DNA of 64,000 nucleotides from Litchfieldella rifensis (GTDB lineage Bacteria; Pseudomonadota; Gammaproteobacteria; Pseudomonadales; Halomonadaceae). This document shows, piece after piece, positions 23,834-32,406 of this stretch. The stretch lies in contig NZ_JBHRUG010000023.1 in the NCBI RefSeq assembly GCF_042646605.1, positions 1-64,000 of the forward strand, written 5' to 3'. The position numbers and the translations under genes are program-made. Below the pieces are notes generated by a model, which was given only the letters and a program-made list of their open reading frames with translations, ran no database searches and had not been told where the DNA came from. Numbering within the stretch: position 1 is the first letter of the stretch; every line of letters starts with the position of its first letter.

Positions 23834-24907
23834 CTACGGCACCACAGGATAGCCTCGGGCATCGAGCGCCAAGGCCTCGAAACCGAACCCGTAGGGACCG
23901 AGGGCCCCGACCTCCAAGTGCCAGCGATTGTCGCGGCCGAAACGCACGGCCTGCATCATGCCGGCCAGGTCCAGTCGCCAGGCCTGCCCCTCGCGAATAA
24001 AGAAATACGGCGGGCAGCGGCGCTCGGCCAGGGGGGCGAGCAGCACCACGCGCCGGCCGTCGGCGGCGGTCAGCTCACGGGCGATCGGACAGGCCGCCAG
24101 GCTCTGCGCCATGTTGTCCATTTGCGCCGGGGTCATCACCCAGTCGGCCAGCATGCGTCGCGTCTCGCGGCCGTAGATCGTCAGCTCGGGGTTGTCGTTG
24201 CGCTGCTGCATCGCACGGCGATAGGCCGCCAGCACATCGCGCGGCGAAGCACCGTCGCCGGCCGCCACCTGCGCCGCGCCGGGGGACGCAGCCCCCTCCC
24301 CCAGGCGCGCCGGCATCCGCGCCCCGGCACCCCCACTGCCCGCGAGGGCCGGCAGCACCTCGCCCTCGGCTGTCTCGGCCTGCGCCACGATCAGCTCCGT
24401 ACTGGCCAGAATGCCGTCGGCCACCCGGCCCACGGCGAAGAATTCAGTCATCTGCCGCGCCTCGAGGTAGGCGACGAAGGCATCGACGAAGACCGCCTCC
24501 AGCCCATATCCCACCTCGAGGCGCACCTCGTTGGCCGCCACGTCCAGCACCAGCAGCAGGCCCCGGCCGGCATTCCCCCCCGCGCCCAGCTCGTGGCGCC
24601 GGAAATAGTCGACGGCGAAGCGGTCCAGGTCGCCGAGCTCACGGCCGATCACCACCCGGTAGTCGATGCCGTGATCGGCCCGCAGCAGCGCATGGCGATC
24701 ACCCAGGCGCTCTCGCTCGGCGTCCGCCAGCAGCCCGACCCGGTCCTCCACCAGTTCGGGCGCCCGTGGCCACCAGGGCGAGCTCAACAGCACCAGCGCC
24801 GACAGCCCCAGGATCCCCCACCAGGGGAAGCGCCACCCACGCCCAGCCAGCAGCAGCGCCAGGATCAACAGCCCGGCCCCGACCCCGACCACCAGCTCGA
24901 TGGCCAC
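23834..24907 (-). CDS. TPM-domain membrane protein
   Basis: 357 aa with a GTG start 2 bp after the lemA stop. Two membrane segments (about 3-20 and 27-45) are followed by a TPM_phosphatase-type domain (about 50-185, with GRGLLLVLDVAANEVRLEVG). After a Gly/Ala-rich linker comes a C-terminal domain of about 125 residues with CPPYFFIREGQAWRLDLA that I do not recognise. TPM proteins are commonly paired with LemA; the partnership is often seen but the biochemical role is unclear. The usual YgcG order (signal peptide, TPM, membrane segment) is changed here. Confidence 0.8.
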   Translation of the reverse strand: MAIELVVGVGAGLLILALLLAGRGWRFPWWGILGLSALVLLSSPWWPRAPELVEDRVGLLADAERERLGDRHALLRADHGIDYRVVIGRELGDLDRFAVDYFRRHELGAGGNAGRGLLLVLDVAANEVRLEVGYGLEAVFVDAFVAYLEARQMTEFFAVGRVADGILASTELIVAQAETAEGEVLPALAGSGGAGARMPARLGEGAASPGAAQVAAGDGASPRDVLAAYRRAMQQRNDNPELTIYGRETRRMLADWVMTPAQMDNMAQSLAACPIARELTAADGRRVVLLAPLAERRCPPYFFIREGQAWRLDLAGMMQAVRFGRDNRWHLEVGALGPYGFGFEALALDARGYPVVP

Positions 24908-24909
24908 AG

Positions 24910-25521
24910 CTAGAACTCCACCGCGAAGGGTTCGGTAGCGGCGGGGCTCGCCTCGAAGTAGTCTCGCGACCGCAGTCCCATCGATTCGGCGACCCAGCGG
25001 CCCACAAAACCGCGGAGGCCGGCTTGGTACTCCCGCACCGCCTCGTTGTAGCGCATGCGTGCCACATTGAGGCGATTCTCGCTGCCTTCGAGCTGCGCCT
25101 GGAAACGCAGGAACTGGTCGCCGGAGCGCAGTTCGGGATGCTCGCCGGCATGCCGCATCAGCCGGCCAAGATCCTGCGACAGGGCCGAATTCAGCTCGGC
25201 AACCCTGGAGGTCTCGATCTCGCGGGACCTCTCCAGCGCCTCGCTCAACGCCTCGGCGCGCTCACGGACCAGGCGCACCAGGGTCTCGCTCTCGTGTGTC
25301 ATGTATTCCTGAAGGCTGCGCACCAGATTGGGCACCAGGTCGGCACGCCGCTGCAGGTTGCTCTCGACATCGGCCCAGGCCGCGTCGACCGTCTCTTCAC
25401 TCGCCACCAGACGATTGTGGGTCAACCAGGGCACGCTGATCAGCCCCATCCCCAGCAGCACGATGATCAGCAGCCGCACGACCCCACCATCGATGCTGCG
25501 CTTCCCGCTCCCTGCGTCCAT
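24910..25521 (-). CDS. LemA family protein
   Basis: 203 aa. One N-terminal membrane helix (about 14-34) is followed by a helical bundle with the LemA signatures NRLVASEETVDAAWADVE, RRADLVPNLVRSLQ and ENRLNVARMRYNEAVREYQ. GGGAG lies upstream of the ATG. It is followed at once by the TPM gene. This two-gene unit interrupts the order rpsT-murJ-ribF-ileS that I recall from Pseudomonas. Confidence 0.88.
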   Translation of the reverse strand: MDAGSGKRSIDGGVVRLLIIVLLGMGLISVPWLTHNRLVASEETVDAAWADVESNLQRRADLVPNLVRSLQEYMTHESETLVRLVRERAEALSEALERSREIETSRVAELNSALSQDLGRLMRHAGEHPELRSGDQFLRFQAQLEGSENRLNVARMRYNEAVREYQAGLRGFVGRWVAESMGLRSRDYFEASPAATEPFAVEF

Positions 25522-25596
25522 GCCTGACTCTCCCGGTCTTTGTGATGTGTCATCCCCTCATAGTAGCGCCGGCCGACAGCTCCTGCAGAAGCGGCT

Positions 25597-27207
25597 CTAC
25601 CCCTTCATCCGGAAATGCCGGACCCGCACGCCGAACGCCGCCAGCCAGGCGAAGTATAGCGCCGCACCACCGATGACCAGCCCGCTCAGGTGATACACGC
25701 GGGGCCATAACCCCCAAGTCAGCCACTCTTGCCAGGCCGGCGCCAACCACACGAGCCCGCCCCCCAATACCAGGCAGCCACCACCCAACTGCCAGGCAAA
25801 GCGGCCCCATCCGGGCTGGAAGGTCAACACACCATCCTTCCTCAACAGCCACCCCAGCAACCCCGCATTGAGGAACGCCGAAAGGGCGGTGGCCAGCGCC
25901 AGACCGGCATGCGCCAGCGGCCAGATCAGCAACAGATTCAACACCATGTTGGCGACCATGGCGATGATGCCGATCTTGACCGGCGTCTTGGTGTCCTGAC
26001 GAGCGAAGAAACCCGGCGCCAGCACCTTGATCAGCATGAACGCCACCAGTCCCAGGGCATAGGCACGCAGACTCATGGCCGCCATGGCGATATCGCGATC
26101 GGTCATGGCGCCATAGTGGAACAGGCTGATCAGCAACGGCTCGGCCAGTACCACCAGCGCCACAGCCGCCGGTAGCCCCAGCAGCAGCACCGCGCGCAGC
26201 GCCCAGTCGAGCATCCTGGCGAAATGCTCCGCTGACTGCTCGGCGTGTCGTTTGGACAACGCCGGCAGGATCACCGTGCCGATGGCGATGCCGAATACCC
26301 CCAGCGGTAGCTCCACCAGACGATCGGAATAGTACAGCCAGGACACACTGCCCGGCGTCAGTAGCGACGCCAGCACGGTGTCCAGTAGCAGGTTGATCTG
26401 TGACACCGAGACCCCGAACAGTGCCGGTGTCATCAATAGCAGGATGCGCCTGACCCCGGGATGCGCGAAGCCCGGCCAGGGCCGTGGCAACAGCCCCAGC
26501 CGTGCCAGGAAGGGCACCTGGAAGGCCAGTTGGGCTGCGCCGGCGATCAGCACCCCCCAAGCCAACGCCATGGCGGGCTCCGTCATCAGCGGTGTCAGCA
26601 GCAAGGCCGCCCCGATCAGCGAGACGTTCAGCAGCACCGGCGTGAAGGCCGGCACCGCAAAGCGGCTCCAGGTATTGAGTACGCTGCCCGAGAAGGCCGT
26701 CAGCGAAATCAGCAGCAGGTAGGGGAACGTCAGCCGCAGCATGTCGGCGGTCATGGCCAGCTTGTCGGGATCGCGACCGAAGCCGGGGGCGAACAGCCAT
26801 ACCAGCCAGGGCGCCGCCAGCATGGCAATGGCCGTGATCAGCGCCAGGACCACCGCGAGGCTACCGGCCACCGCATCCAGCAACTCACGCACCTCGGCCT
26901 TCGAACGCCGGGTGGCGTATTCCGAAAGCACCGGAATGAAGGCCTGGTTGAACGCACCCTCGGCGAACAGCCGGCGCATGAAATTGGGAATCTTGAAGGC
27001 GACGAAGAAAGCATCGGCACCACTGCCGGCGCCGAACAGCGCGGCGATTACCACATCGCGCGCCAATCCCATGACCCGTGACAGCATGGTCATCACGCTG
27101 ACGATCATTCCTGAACGCAGCAGACCGGCGCGCGCCGGGGGTTGTGCCGCCGCGGCCGCCTCGGGAGTATCGCTCACTTGTGGGGTGTGTTGATCGTCGT
27201 CGGCCAC
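25597..27207 (-). CDS. murJ: lipid II flippase MurJ
   Basis: 536 aa, MOP-superfamily transporter with about 14 membrane segments, moving lipid II across the inner membrane for peptidoglycan synthesis. The family motifs GLARDVVIAALFGAGSGADAF and NFMRRLFAEGAFNQAF near the N-terminus are complete. The start is a GTG with a weak site; residues 1-30 are an Ala/Pro-rich tail of low conservation, so translation may start later. Confidence 0.94.
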   Translation of the reverse strand: MADDDQHTPQVSDTPEAAAAAQPPARAGLLRSGMIVSVMTMLSRVMGLARDVVIAALFGAGSGADAFFVAFKIPNFMRRLFAEGAFNQAFIPVLSEYATRRSKAEVRELLDAVAGSLAVVLALITAIAMLAAPWLVWLFAPGFGRDPDKLAMTADMLRLTFPYLLLISLTAFSGSVLNTWSRFAVPAFTPVLLNVSLIGAALLLTPLMTEPAMALAWGVLIAGAAQLAFQVPFLARLGLLPRPWPGFAHPGVRRILLLMTPALFGVSVSQINLLLDTVLASLLTPGSVSWLYYSDRLVELPLGVFGIAIGTVILPALSKRHAEQSAEHFARMLDWALRAVLLLGLPAAVALVVLAEPLLISLFHYGAMTDRDIAMAAMSLRAYALGLVAFMLIKVLAPGFFARQDTKTPVKIGIIAMVANMVLNLLLIWPLAHAGLALATALSAFLNAGLLGWLLRKDGVLTFQPGWGRFAWQLGGGCLVLGGGLVWLAPAWQEWLTWGLWPRVYHLSGLVIGGAALYFAWLAAFGVRVRHFRMKG

Positions 27208-27263
27208 GCTAATCGTCGAATCCTGTTGCCATGGAGTCCATTGCCCGGCGTTGGACCGGCCAC

Positions 27264-27287
27264 AAAAAAACCGGCCGAAGCCGGTTT
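27264..27287 (-). terminator. terminator of rpsT
   Basis: A perfect 8-bp stem (AAACCGGC/GCCGGTTT) with a TTCG tetraloop is followed on the minus strand by TTTT. It lies 68 bp beyond rpsT and 56 bp before murJ. Confidence 0.9.
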
Positions 27288-27355
27288 CCTTGCGGGACGT
27301 TGCGGAATCGAAGCGCGTAGGCGTTGAGTTCCGAGACGTCCCTGAAGCGTCCGGC

Positions 27356-27622
27356 TTACGCAGCCAACGCCTTAATTCGCTTGTTCAGACGGCTCTTCAG
27401 GCGCGCCGCTTTCTTCTTCGACAGCACATCCTTGTCGGCGATGCGATCGATGACCGGCTGGGCGACCTTGAATTCGGCCATGGCCTGGGCGTGGTCACCG
27501 CCGTTGATGGCCTTGATGACACGCTTGATATAGGTACGCACCATGCTGCGCTGGCTCGCCTTGAGGACGCGGCGGTTTTCCGCCTGACGGGCGCGCTTGC
27601 GGGCTTGCTTGCTGTTAGCCAC
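27356..27622 (-). CDS. rpsT: 30S ribosomal protein S20
   Basis: 88 aa, the usual length, very basic (MANSKQARKRARQAENRR). It binds the 5' domain and helix 44 of 16S rRNA. Translation starts at GTG behind AAGGAG; E. coli rpsT also uses a non-ATG start (UUG), which is tied to autoregulation. A -10-like TAGAAT lies upstream at 27762-27757. Confidence 0.97.
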   Translation of the reverse strand: MANSKQARKRARQAENRRVLKASQRSMVRTYIKRVIKAINGGDHAQAMAEFKVAQPVIDRIADKDVLSKKKAARLKSRLNKRIKALAA

Positions 27623-27756
27623 TACTGTCTCCTTGGAGAAATTCTAACCGTCTATTCGGTAAGTGTTTGACCTGATTGGAACAATCCTGCAGTTCCAACC
27701 GGTTCGCCCTGTTCTGGTTGAACGCAACCACCGGGCCATGTCTGAGAGGATGGCGC

Positions 27757-27762
27757 ATTCTA
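27757..27762 (-). promoter_or_regulatory. candidate -10 of rpsT
   Basis: TAGAAT on the minus strand, about 135 bp before the rpsT start. No good -35 is seen. The rest of 27623-27855 shows no gene. Confidence 0.35.
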
Positions 27763-27855
27763 TCACGCCGCTGTCCCCCTTGCTACCGCATGATCAGGGC
27801 TTCTCCACCCTTCCGTTGCCGCTGCCGAATCTGATGCGCAACGCCATGACGCGGC

Positions 27856-28995
27856 TCACAGCACCACCAGGTTGTCGCGATGGATCAACTCCGGCGCTTC
27901 CATGTAACCCAGGATCGACTCGATCTGATGGCTGGGCTTGCCGAGGATCTTGGCTGCTTCCTCGGCACCGTAGTTGACCAGCCCCTTGGCGACCCGCTCG
28001 CCCTGCTCATCGACACAGACCACCATGTCGCCACGCACGAAGCCGCCCGAAAGCGCCTTGACGCCCACCGGCAGCAAGCTGGAGCCACGACCGCGCAATA
28101 CCTTCACCGCACCGGCATCCAGCGTCAGGCTGCCGCGCACCTGCAGTTGGCCCGCCAGCCAACGCTTGCGTGCGGCGATCGGCGCCTGTTCCGGGCGCAA
28201 CAAGGTGCCCAGCCGTTCGCCGCCGACCAGGCGGGTGAGCACCTCGGGCTGACGGCCGCTGGCGATCGCCGTCACGGCCCCAGAGCGGGCCGCCAGTCGA
28301 GCGGCCAGTACCTTGGTGGTCATGCCTCCCCGCCCCAGGGCACCACCACCGCCAGCCATGGCGGCAAGGGCCGGATCGCCGGCCCGCCCTTCGCGAATCA
28401 GGCTGGCCTCGGGGTTGTGCCGCGGGTCGGCATCGAACAGTCCTTCCTGATCGGTGAGAATGACCAGTGCATCGGCTTCGAGCAGGTTGGCGACCAGCGC
28501 GCCCAGGGTATCGTTGTCGCCGAAGCGGATCTCGTCGGTGACCACGGTATCGTTCTCGTTGATCACCGGCACCACGCGCAACCCCACCAGGGTGCGCAGC
28601 GCCGAGCGCGCATTCAGATAGCGCTTGCGGTTGGACAGGTCGTCGTGGGTCAGCAGAATCTGGGCAGTGAGCAGCCCATGGCGAGCGAAGTGCCCCTCGT
28701 AGCATTCGGTCAGGCTGTTCTGCCCTACCGCGGCGGCGGCCTGCAGCTCATGCACCGCCGACGGCCTCGCCTGCCAGCCGAGCCGCACGATTCCCGCGGC
28801 CACAGCACCGGAAGACACCAGCACCACCTCGATGCCACGCCGATGCAATGCCGCGACCTGATCCACCCATCTGCCGATGCCGGCATCGTCGAGGCCACGT
28901 CCGTCATTGGTCAGCAGCGCACTGCCAATCTTCACCACGATTCGCCGCGCGCCGGCCAGAGCTTCGCGCCCCGGTGCCTGTTCGTTGTCTGTCAT
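27856..28995 (-). CDS. proB: glutamate 5-kinase
   Basis: Phosphorylates L-glutamate, the first and proline-inhibited step of proline synthesis. The N-terminal amino-acid kinase domain has RRIVVKIGSALLTND, and a C-terminal PUA domain (about 280-375) follows. Of the nearby ATGs at 29001 and 28995 I choose 28995 (379 aa), 6 nt after AGAAG. In a halotolerant organism proline supply also serves osmoprotection, which is inference. It follows obgE as I recall for Pseudomonas. Confidence 0.94.
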   Translation of the reverse strand: MTDNEQAPGREALAGARRIVVKIGSALLTNDGRGLDDAGIGRWVDQVAALHRRGIEVVLVSSGAVAAGIVRLGWQARPSAVHELQAAAAVGQNSLTECYEGHFARHGLLTAQILLTHDDLSNRKRYLNARSALRTLVGLRVVPVINENDTVVTDEIRFGDNDTLGALVANLLEADALVILTDQEGLFDADPRHNPEASLIREGRAGDPALAAMAGGGGALGRGGMTTKVLAARLAARSGAVTAIASGRQPEVLTRLVGGERLGTLLRPEQAPIAARKRWLAGQLQVRGSLTLDAGAVKVLRGRGSSLLPVGVKALSGGFVRGDMVVCVDEQGERVAKGLVNYGAEEAAKILGKPSHQIESILGYMEAPELIHRDNLVVL

Positions 28996-29037
28996 CGCCA
29001 TCTTCTCAACGTCACTACAGGGAACGCCTCGACATCG

Positions 29038-29067
29038 CCCCCATCGCGGCTGAAGCCGCTCCTACGA
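29038..29067. repeat. REP-like palindromic element between obgE and proB
   Basis: The palindrome CGCGGCTGAAGCCGC is followed by TCCTAC; on the other strand it reads GTAGGAGCGGCTTCAGCCGC. This is very close to the REP sequences widespread in Pseudomonas and relatives. A single copy lies in the 92-bp obgE-proB gap. No REP-associated transposase is in the window. Confidence 0.75.
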
Positions 29068-29087
29068 AAGCGGTGAGTCCTTCACAC

Positions 29088-30275
29088 TCAAGGCACGTAT
29101 TCGACCTCGACATCATAATCATCGTCGTCGAAATCGTCGTCATCCTCGTCGTCGCGCTTGCGCTTGCGACCCAGACGCGCCTCGGTTCGTGCCACCGCTT
29201 CGGCCTCCATGCGGCGGCGCATCTCGCGCTCGCGCTCGGCGGCCTGTTCGTCCTCGTTCTCGAGGCGTCGCTGTTCGGTCAGCCAGCGATACGCGGCCTG
29301 TACCAAGGGCTCGGTCCCCTCACCGGCAATCGCCGAGATGCAGAACACCGGTCCTTCCCAGCCCAGGCGCTCGACGATTTCCTTGGCGTGCGCTTCGCGC
29401 TCGTCTGCGGGCAGCAGATCGAGCTTGTTGAGCACCAGCCAGCGCGGGCGCTCGGAGAGCGCCTGCGAGAACTGCTCCAGTTCGTGCACGATCGCCTCAG
29501 CGGCTTCCACGGGATCGGACTCGTCGAACGGCGCCACGTCCACTACGTGCAGCAACAGCCGCGTACGCGTCAAATGCTTGAGAAAACGCAGGCCCAACCC
29601 GGCACCATCGGAGGCGCCTTCGATCAGGCCCGGCACATCGGCCATCACGAAGTGTTCATGGTGACCGAGCTTCACCACCCCCAGGTTGGGGACAAGCGTC
29701 GTGAAAGGGTAATTGGCGACCTTGGGTTTGGCGGCGGAAACGGCGCGGATCAGCGTCGACTTGCCGGCATTAGGCATGCCCAACAGGCCGACATCGGCCA
29801 TCACCTTCATTTCCAGGCGCAGGTTGCGCCGCTCCCCTTCGGTGCCCGGCGTGGTGCGCCGTGGCGCACGGTTGGTCGACGACTTGAAGTGGACATTGCC
29901 CAGCCCGCGGCGACCACCCTGCGCCACCAGCACCACCTGACCGACTTCGGTGACGTCGGCGATCACCTCGAGGGTGTCCTCGTCGATCACCGTGGTGCCC
30001 ACCGGCACCTTGACATGCAGATCCTCGCCGGCCTTGCCGCTCATCTGCCGCCCCATGCCCGGCTGGCCGTTCTGGGCCTTGTAGAAGCGCTGGTACTTGA
30101 AGTCGATCAGGGTGTTCAACGCGTCGTCACCGATCAGGTAGACACTGCCGCCGTGACCGCCATCGCCACCATCGGGGCCACCCTTGGGCACATATTTCTC
30201 GCGCCGGAAACTCAGGCAGCCATTACCGCCATTGCCGGCCTCCAGGATGATCGAGGCTTCGTCGACGAACTGCAT
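29088..30275 (-). CDS. obgE: GTPase ObgE/CgtA
   Basis: An essential ribosome-assembly GTPase acting on the 50S subunit. 395 aa. The Gly-rich OBG fold (about 1-158) has EAGNGGNGCLSFRREK and PDGGDGGHGG. The G domain has the P-loop GMPNAGKSTL and DVPGLIEGA. The C-terminal tail is strikingly acidic (about 15 Asp/Glu). It lies in the order rplU-rpmA-obgE-proB. Confidence 0.96.
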   Translation of the reverse strand: MQFVDEASIILEAGNGGNGCLSFRREKYVPKGGPDGGDGGHGGSVYLIGDDALNTLIDFKYQRFYKAQNGQPGMGRQMSGKAGEDLHVKVPVGTTVIDEDTLEVIADVTEVGQVVLVAQGGRRGLGNVHFKSSTNRAPRRTTPGTEGERRNLRLEMKVMADVGLLGMPNAGKSTLIRAVSAAKPKVANYPFTTLVPNLGVVKLGHHEHFVMADVPGLIEGASDGAGLGLRFLKHLTRTRLLLHVVDVAPFDESDPVEAAEAIVHELEQFSQALSERPRWLVLNKLDLLPADEREAHAKEIVERLGWEGPVFCISAIAGEGTEPLVQAAYRWLTEQRRLENEDEQAAEREREMRRRMEAEAVARTEARLGRKRKRDDEDDDDFDDDDYDVEVEYVP

Positions 30276-30312
30276 CTGTCATTCTCCTGACGGCCAATAC
30301 CGTCATGATACG

Positions 30313-30340
30313 AAAAGGCCCCGCACGGGCGGGGCCTTTT
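30313..30340 (-). terminator. terminator of rplU-rpmA
   Basis: A perfect 12-bp stem (AAAAGGCCCCGC and its complement) with a 4-nt loop; the minus-strand stem ends in TTTT. It lies about 22 bp after rpmA and separates it from obgE. Confidence 0.85.
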
Positions 30341-30361
30341 CAGTGCAACGCTCGTGATCTC

Positions 30362-30619
30362 TCAGGCGGAGACGACGCTCACGAACTTGCGGTTTTTCGG
30401 ACCCTTGGTCTCGAACTTGATCACGCCCTCGTTCAAGGCGAACAGGGTGTGATCCTTGCCGATGCCAACGCCGGTGCCGGCATGGAACTTGGTGCCGCGC
30501 TGACGGACGATGATGTTACCCGGGGTGACCACTTGGCCGCCGTACAGCTTGACGCCAAGGCGTTTGGATTCGGAATCGCGGCCGTTGCGCGTGGAACCGG
30601 CTGCCTTCTTGTGAGCCAT
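30362..30619 (-). CDS. rpmA: 50S ribosomal protein L27
   Basis: 85 aa, the usual length (MAHKKAAGSTRNGRDSESKR). Its N-terminal tail reaches toward the peptidyl-transferase centre. There is no N-terminal extension requiring Prp cleavage, as expected outside Firmicutes. It lies 34 bp after rplU. Confidence 0.97.
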   Translation of the reverse strand: MAHKKAAGSTRNGRDSESKRLGVKLYGGQVVTPGNIIVRQRGTKFHAGTGVGIGKDHTLFALNEGVIKFETKGPKNRKFVSVVSA

Positions 30620-30653
30620 TGCAAATACCTCGCTCTTTCAGGGGCGTGTCCGC

Positions 30654-30965
30654 TTAGGCGGAGATCCCGGTGATCTTGACTTCGGTGAACCACTGGCGGT
30701 GGCCCTGACGCTTCATGTGGTGCTTGCGGCGACGGAACTTGATGATGGTCACCTTGTCACCACGGCCGTGGGACACGACCTCGGCCGCGACCTTGGCGCC
30801 GTCGACCAGCGGCGCACCGACCTTGACGTCGTCGCCGTCGGCAACCAGCAGGACCTGGTCGAACTCCAGAGCTTCACCGGTGGCCACTTCCAGCTTCTCG
30901 AGCTTCAGGGTCTGGCCTTCCTGAACGCGGTACTGCTTGCCACCGCTCTTGATAACTGCATACAT
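30654..30965 (-). CDS. rplU: 50S ribosomal protein L21
   Basis: 103 aa, identical in length to E. coli L21. The start is at MYAVIKSGGKQYRV (30965); the frame extending to 31154 crosses the promoter. It binds 23S rRNA with L20. It is the first gene of rplU-rpmA. Confidence 0.97.
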   Translation of the reverse strand: MYAVIKSGGKQYRVQEGQTLKLEKLEVATGEALEFDQVLLVADGDDVKVGAPLVDGAKVAAEVVSHGRGDKVTIIKFRRRKHHMKRQGHRQWFTEVKITGISA

Positions 30966-31073
30966 GATAGACGTTCTCCAAACACTCATCGGGTTGCGCT
31001 CTTCATCGGCCTGCGGCGAGTGGCGCCCCTTTCGGCAGCCATCTGACAGGGAGCATGATGAGTCGGGTCGCGG

Positions 31074-31102
31074 ATTATAACCGCGCGCCCAGAACGACAC
31101 AA
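31074..31102 (-). promoter_or_regulatory. rplU promoter
   Basis: On the minus strand: -35 TTGTGT (31102-31097), 17-bp spacer, -10 TATAAT (31079-31074), about 105 bp before rplU. A possible divergent ispB promoter (TTGACG at 31125-31130 with a weak -10 near 31147-31154) lies alongside. Confidence 0.75.
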
Positions 31103-31221
31103 GTGGGCTCAGACATCCTCCTTGCTTGACGCCCCTCGGGGGCCCCCATAGCATAGCTCCCAGCCCAAGGCCGGCACGGCTATCGCTGCCCCCGGCCCCA
31201 CCTTATACAAGCAGCTTGCCC

Positions 31222-32196
31222 ATGCAGCCTACAGCATCGCCCATCCATGCAGTGGTGGCAGAGGATTTTGCCTCCGTCGATCGTACCATCCTCGCCCAGT
31301 TGGCCTCCCGGGTCCCGCTCGTCGAAACCATTGCCCACTACATCATTGAGAGTGGCGGCAAACGCCTGCGCCCGCTGCTGGTGTTGCTGGCCGCGCGTTC
31401 GCTAGGCTACGCAGGCGACAAGCACGTTACCCTCGCGACCCTGATCGAGTTCATGCACACCTCCACGCTACTGCATGATGATGTGGTCGACGAATCGCAC
31501 ATGCGCCGCGGCAAGTCCACCGCCAATGATGCCTGGGGCAATGCCCCTTCGGTCCTGGTCGGCGACTTCCTCTATTCGCGCTCGTTCCAGATGATGGTCG
31601 AGGTCGGCTCGATGCGGGTCATGGAAGTGCTGTCGGCCGCCACCTGCACCATCGCCGAAGGGGAAGTGCTGCAACTCACCAATGTCGGCAACCCCGATGT
31701 CGATGAGGCGGCCTACTTCGAGACCATCCAGGGCAAGACGGCAATGCTGTTCGAAGCCGCCTCGCATAGCGGTGCGATCCTTGCCAGCGCCACCCCGGAA
31801 CAAGAACGGGCGCTGCAGTACTACGGGCGTTATCTGGGGCTGGCCTTCCAACTCATCGACGACCTGCTCGACTACCAGGGCGACGCCCAGGCCATGGGCA
31901 AGAATGTCGGCGACGACCTCGCCGAGGGCAAGCCCACCCTGCCCCTGATCCAGGCCATGAGTGCCGGCACCCCCGCCCAGACCAAGCTGATTCGCCAGGC
32001 GATCCGCCAAGGCGGTCTCGAGCATCTCGATGACGTGCTGGCCATCGTCCTCGACACCGGCGCGCTGGACTATACCCGCGCCCGTGCCGAGGAAATGGCC
32101 GCCAGGGCACTCGAGCAACTCGATGCCCTGCCCTTCGGCTGCTACCGCGACAGCATGGCCGACCTTGCGCGCCTGGCCGTCGACCGCCAGAACTGA
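31222..32196 (+). CDS. ispB: octaprenyl (polyprenyl) diphosphate synthase
   Basis: Elongates farnesyl diphosphate with IPP to make the ubiquinone side chain. 324 aa (E. coli 323). The first Asp-rich motif is DDVVD (86-90) and the second is DDLLD (near 215); KRLRPLLVLL and the GKT motif are also present. The start at 31222 fits family similarity; the longer frame is not conserved. The chain length (8 or 9 units) cannot be read by eye. Divergent from rplU. Confidence 0.95.
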   Translation: MQPTASPIHAVVAEDFASVDRTILAQLASRVPLVETIAHYIIESGGKRLRPLLVLLAARSLGYAGDKHVTLATLIEFMHTSTLLHDDVVDESHMRRGKSTANDAWGNAPSVLVGDFLYSRSFQMMVEVGSMRVMEVLSAATCTIAEGEVLQLTNVGNPDVDEAAYFETIQGKTAMLFEAASHSGAILASATPEQERALQYYGRYLGLAFQLIDDLLDYQGDAQAMGKNVGDDLAEGKPTLPLIQAMSAGTPAQTKLIRQAIRQGGLEHLDDVLAIVLDTGALDYTRARAEEMAARALEQLDALPFGCYRDSMADLARLAVDRQN

Positions 32197-32209
32197 GCCG
32201 GATCGGATA

Positions 32210-32237
32210 TTGCATCGGCGGCTCGAGTGCGTATAAT
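32210..32237 (+). promoter_or_regulatory. tRNA-Pro promoter
   Basis: -35 TTGCAT (32210-32215), 16-bp spacer, perfect -10 TATAAT (32232-32237), 32 bp before the mature tRNA. Confidence 0.8.
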
Positions 32238-32268
32238 TAGCCACCGTTGAGGCGCCAGCCCAACATGT

Positions 32269-32345
32269 CGGAGCGTAGCTCAGCTTGGTAGAGCGCTGCC
32301 TTCGGGAGGCAGAGGTCGTAGGTTCGAATCCTGTCGCTCCGACCA
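32269..32345 (+). tRNA. tRNA-Pro (anticodon CGG)
   Basis: 77 nt folding as a full cloverleaf: acceptor stem CGGAGCG/CGCTCCG with encoded ACCA end, D-loop AGCTTGGTAGA, anticodon stem CTGCC/GGCAG with loop TTCGGGA (anticodon CGG, reading CCG), and T-arm with GTTCGAATC. It sits after ispB, as I recall for Pseudomonas. Confidence 0.97.
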
Positions 32346-32357
32346 CAGAATTCAGGA

Positions 32358-32397
32358 AAAAACCGCCACTTACGGATCATGCCGGGTGGCGGTTTTT
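32358..32397. terminator. bidirectional terminator between tRNA-Pro and polX
   Basis: A 12-bp stem (AAAAACCGCCAC / GTGGCGGTTTTT) with a 16-nt loop, U-rich at the 3' end on both strands. It serves tRNA-Pro on the plus strand and polX on the minus strand. Confidence 0.88.
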
Positions 32398-32406
32398 CGT
32401 TGCCGG

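Noticed and set aside
25556..25596. REP-like sequence in the lemA-murJ gap
   Set aside because: It shares only part of the REP core (GTAGAGCCGCTTCTGCAGGAG) and lacks the palindrome.
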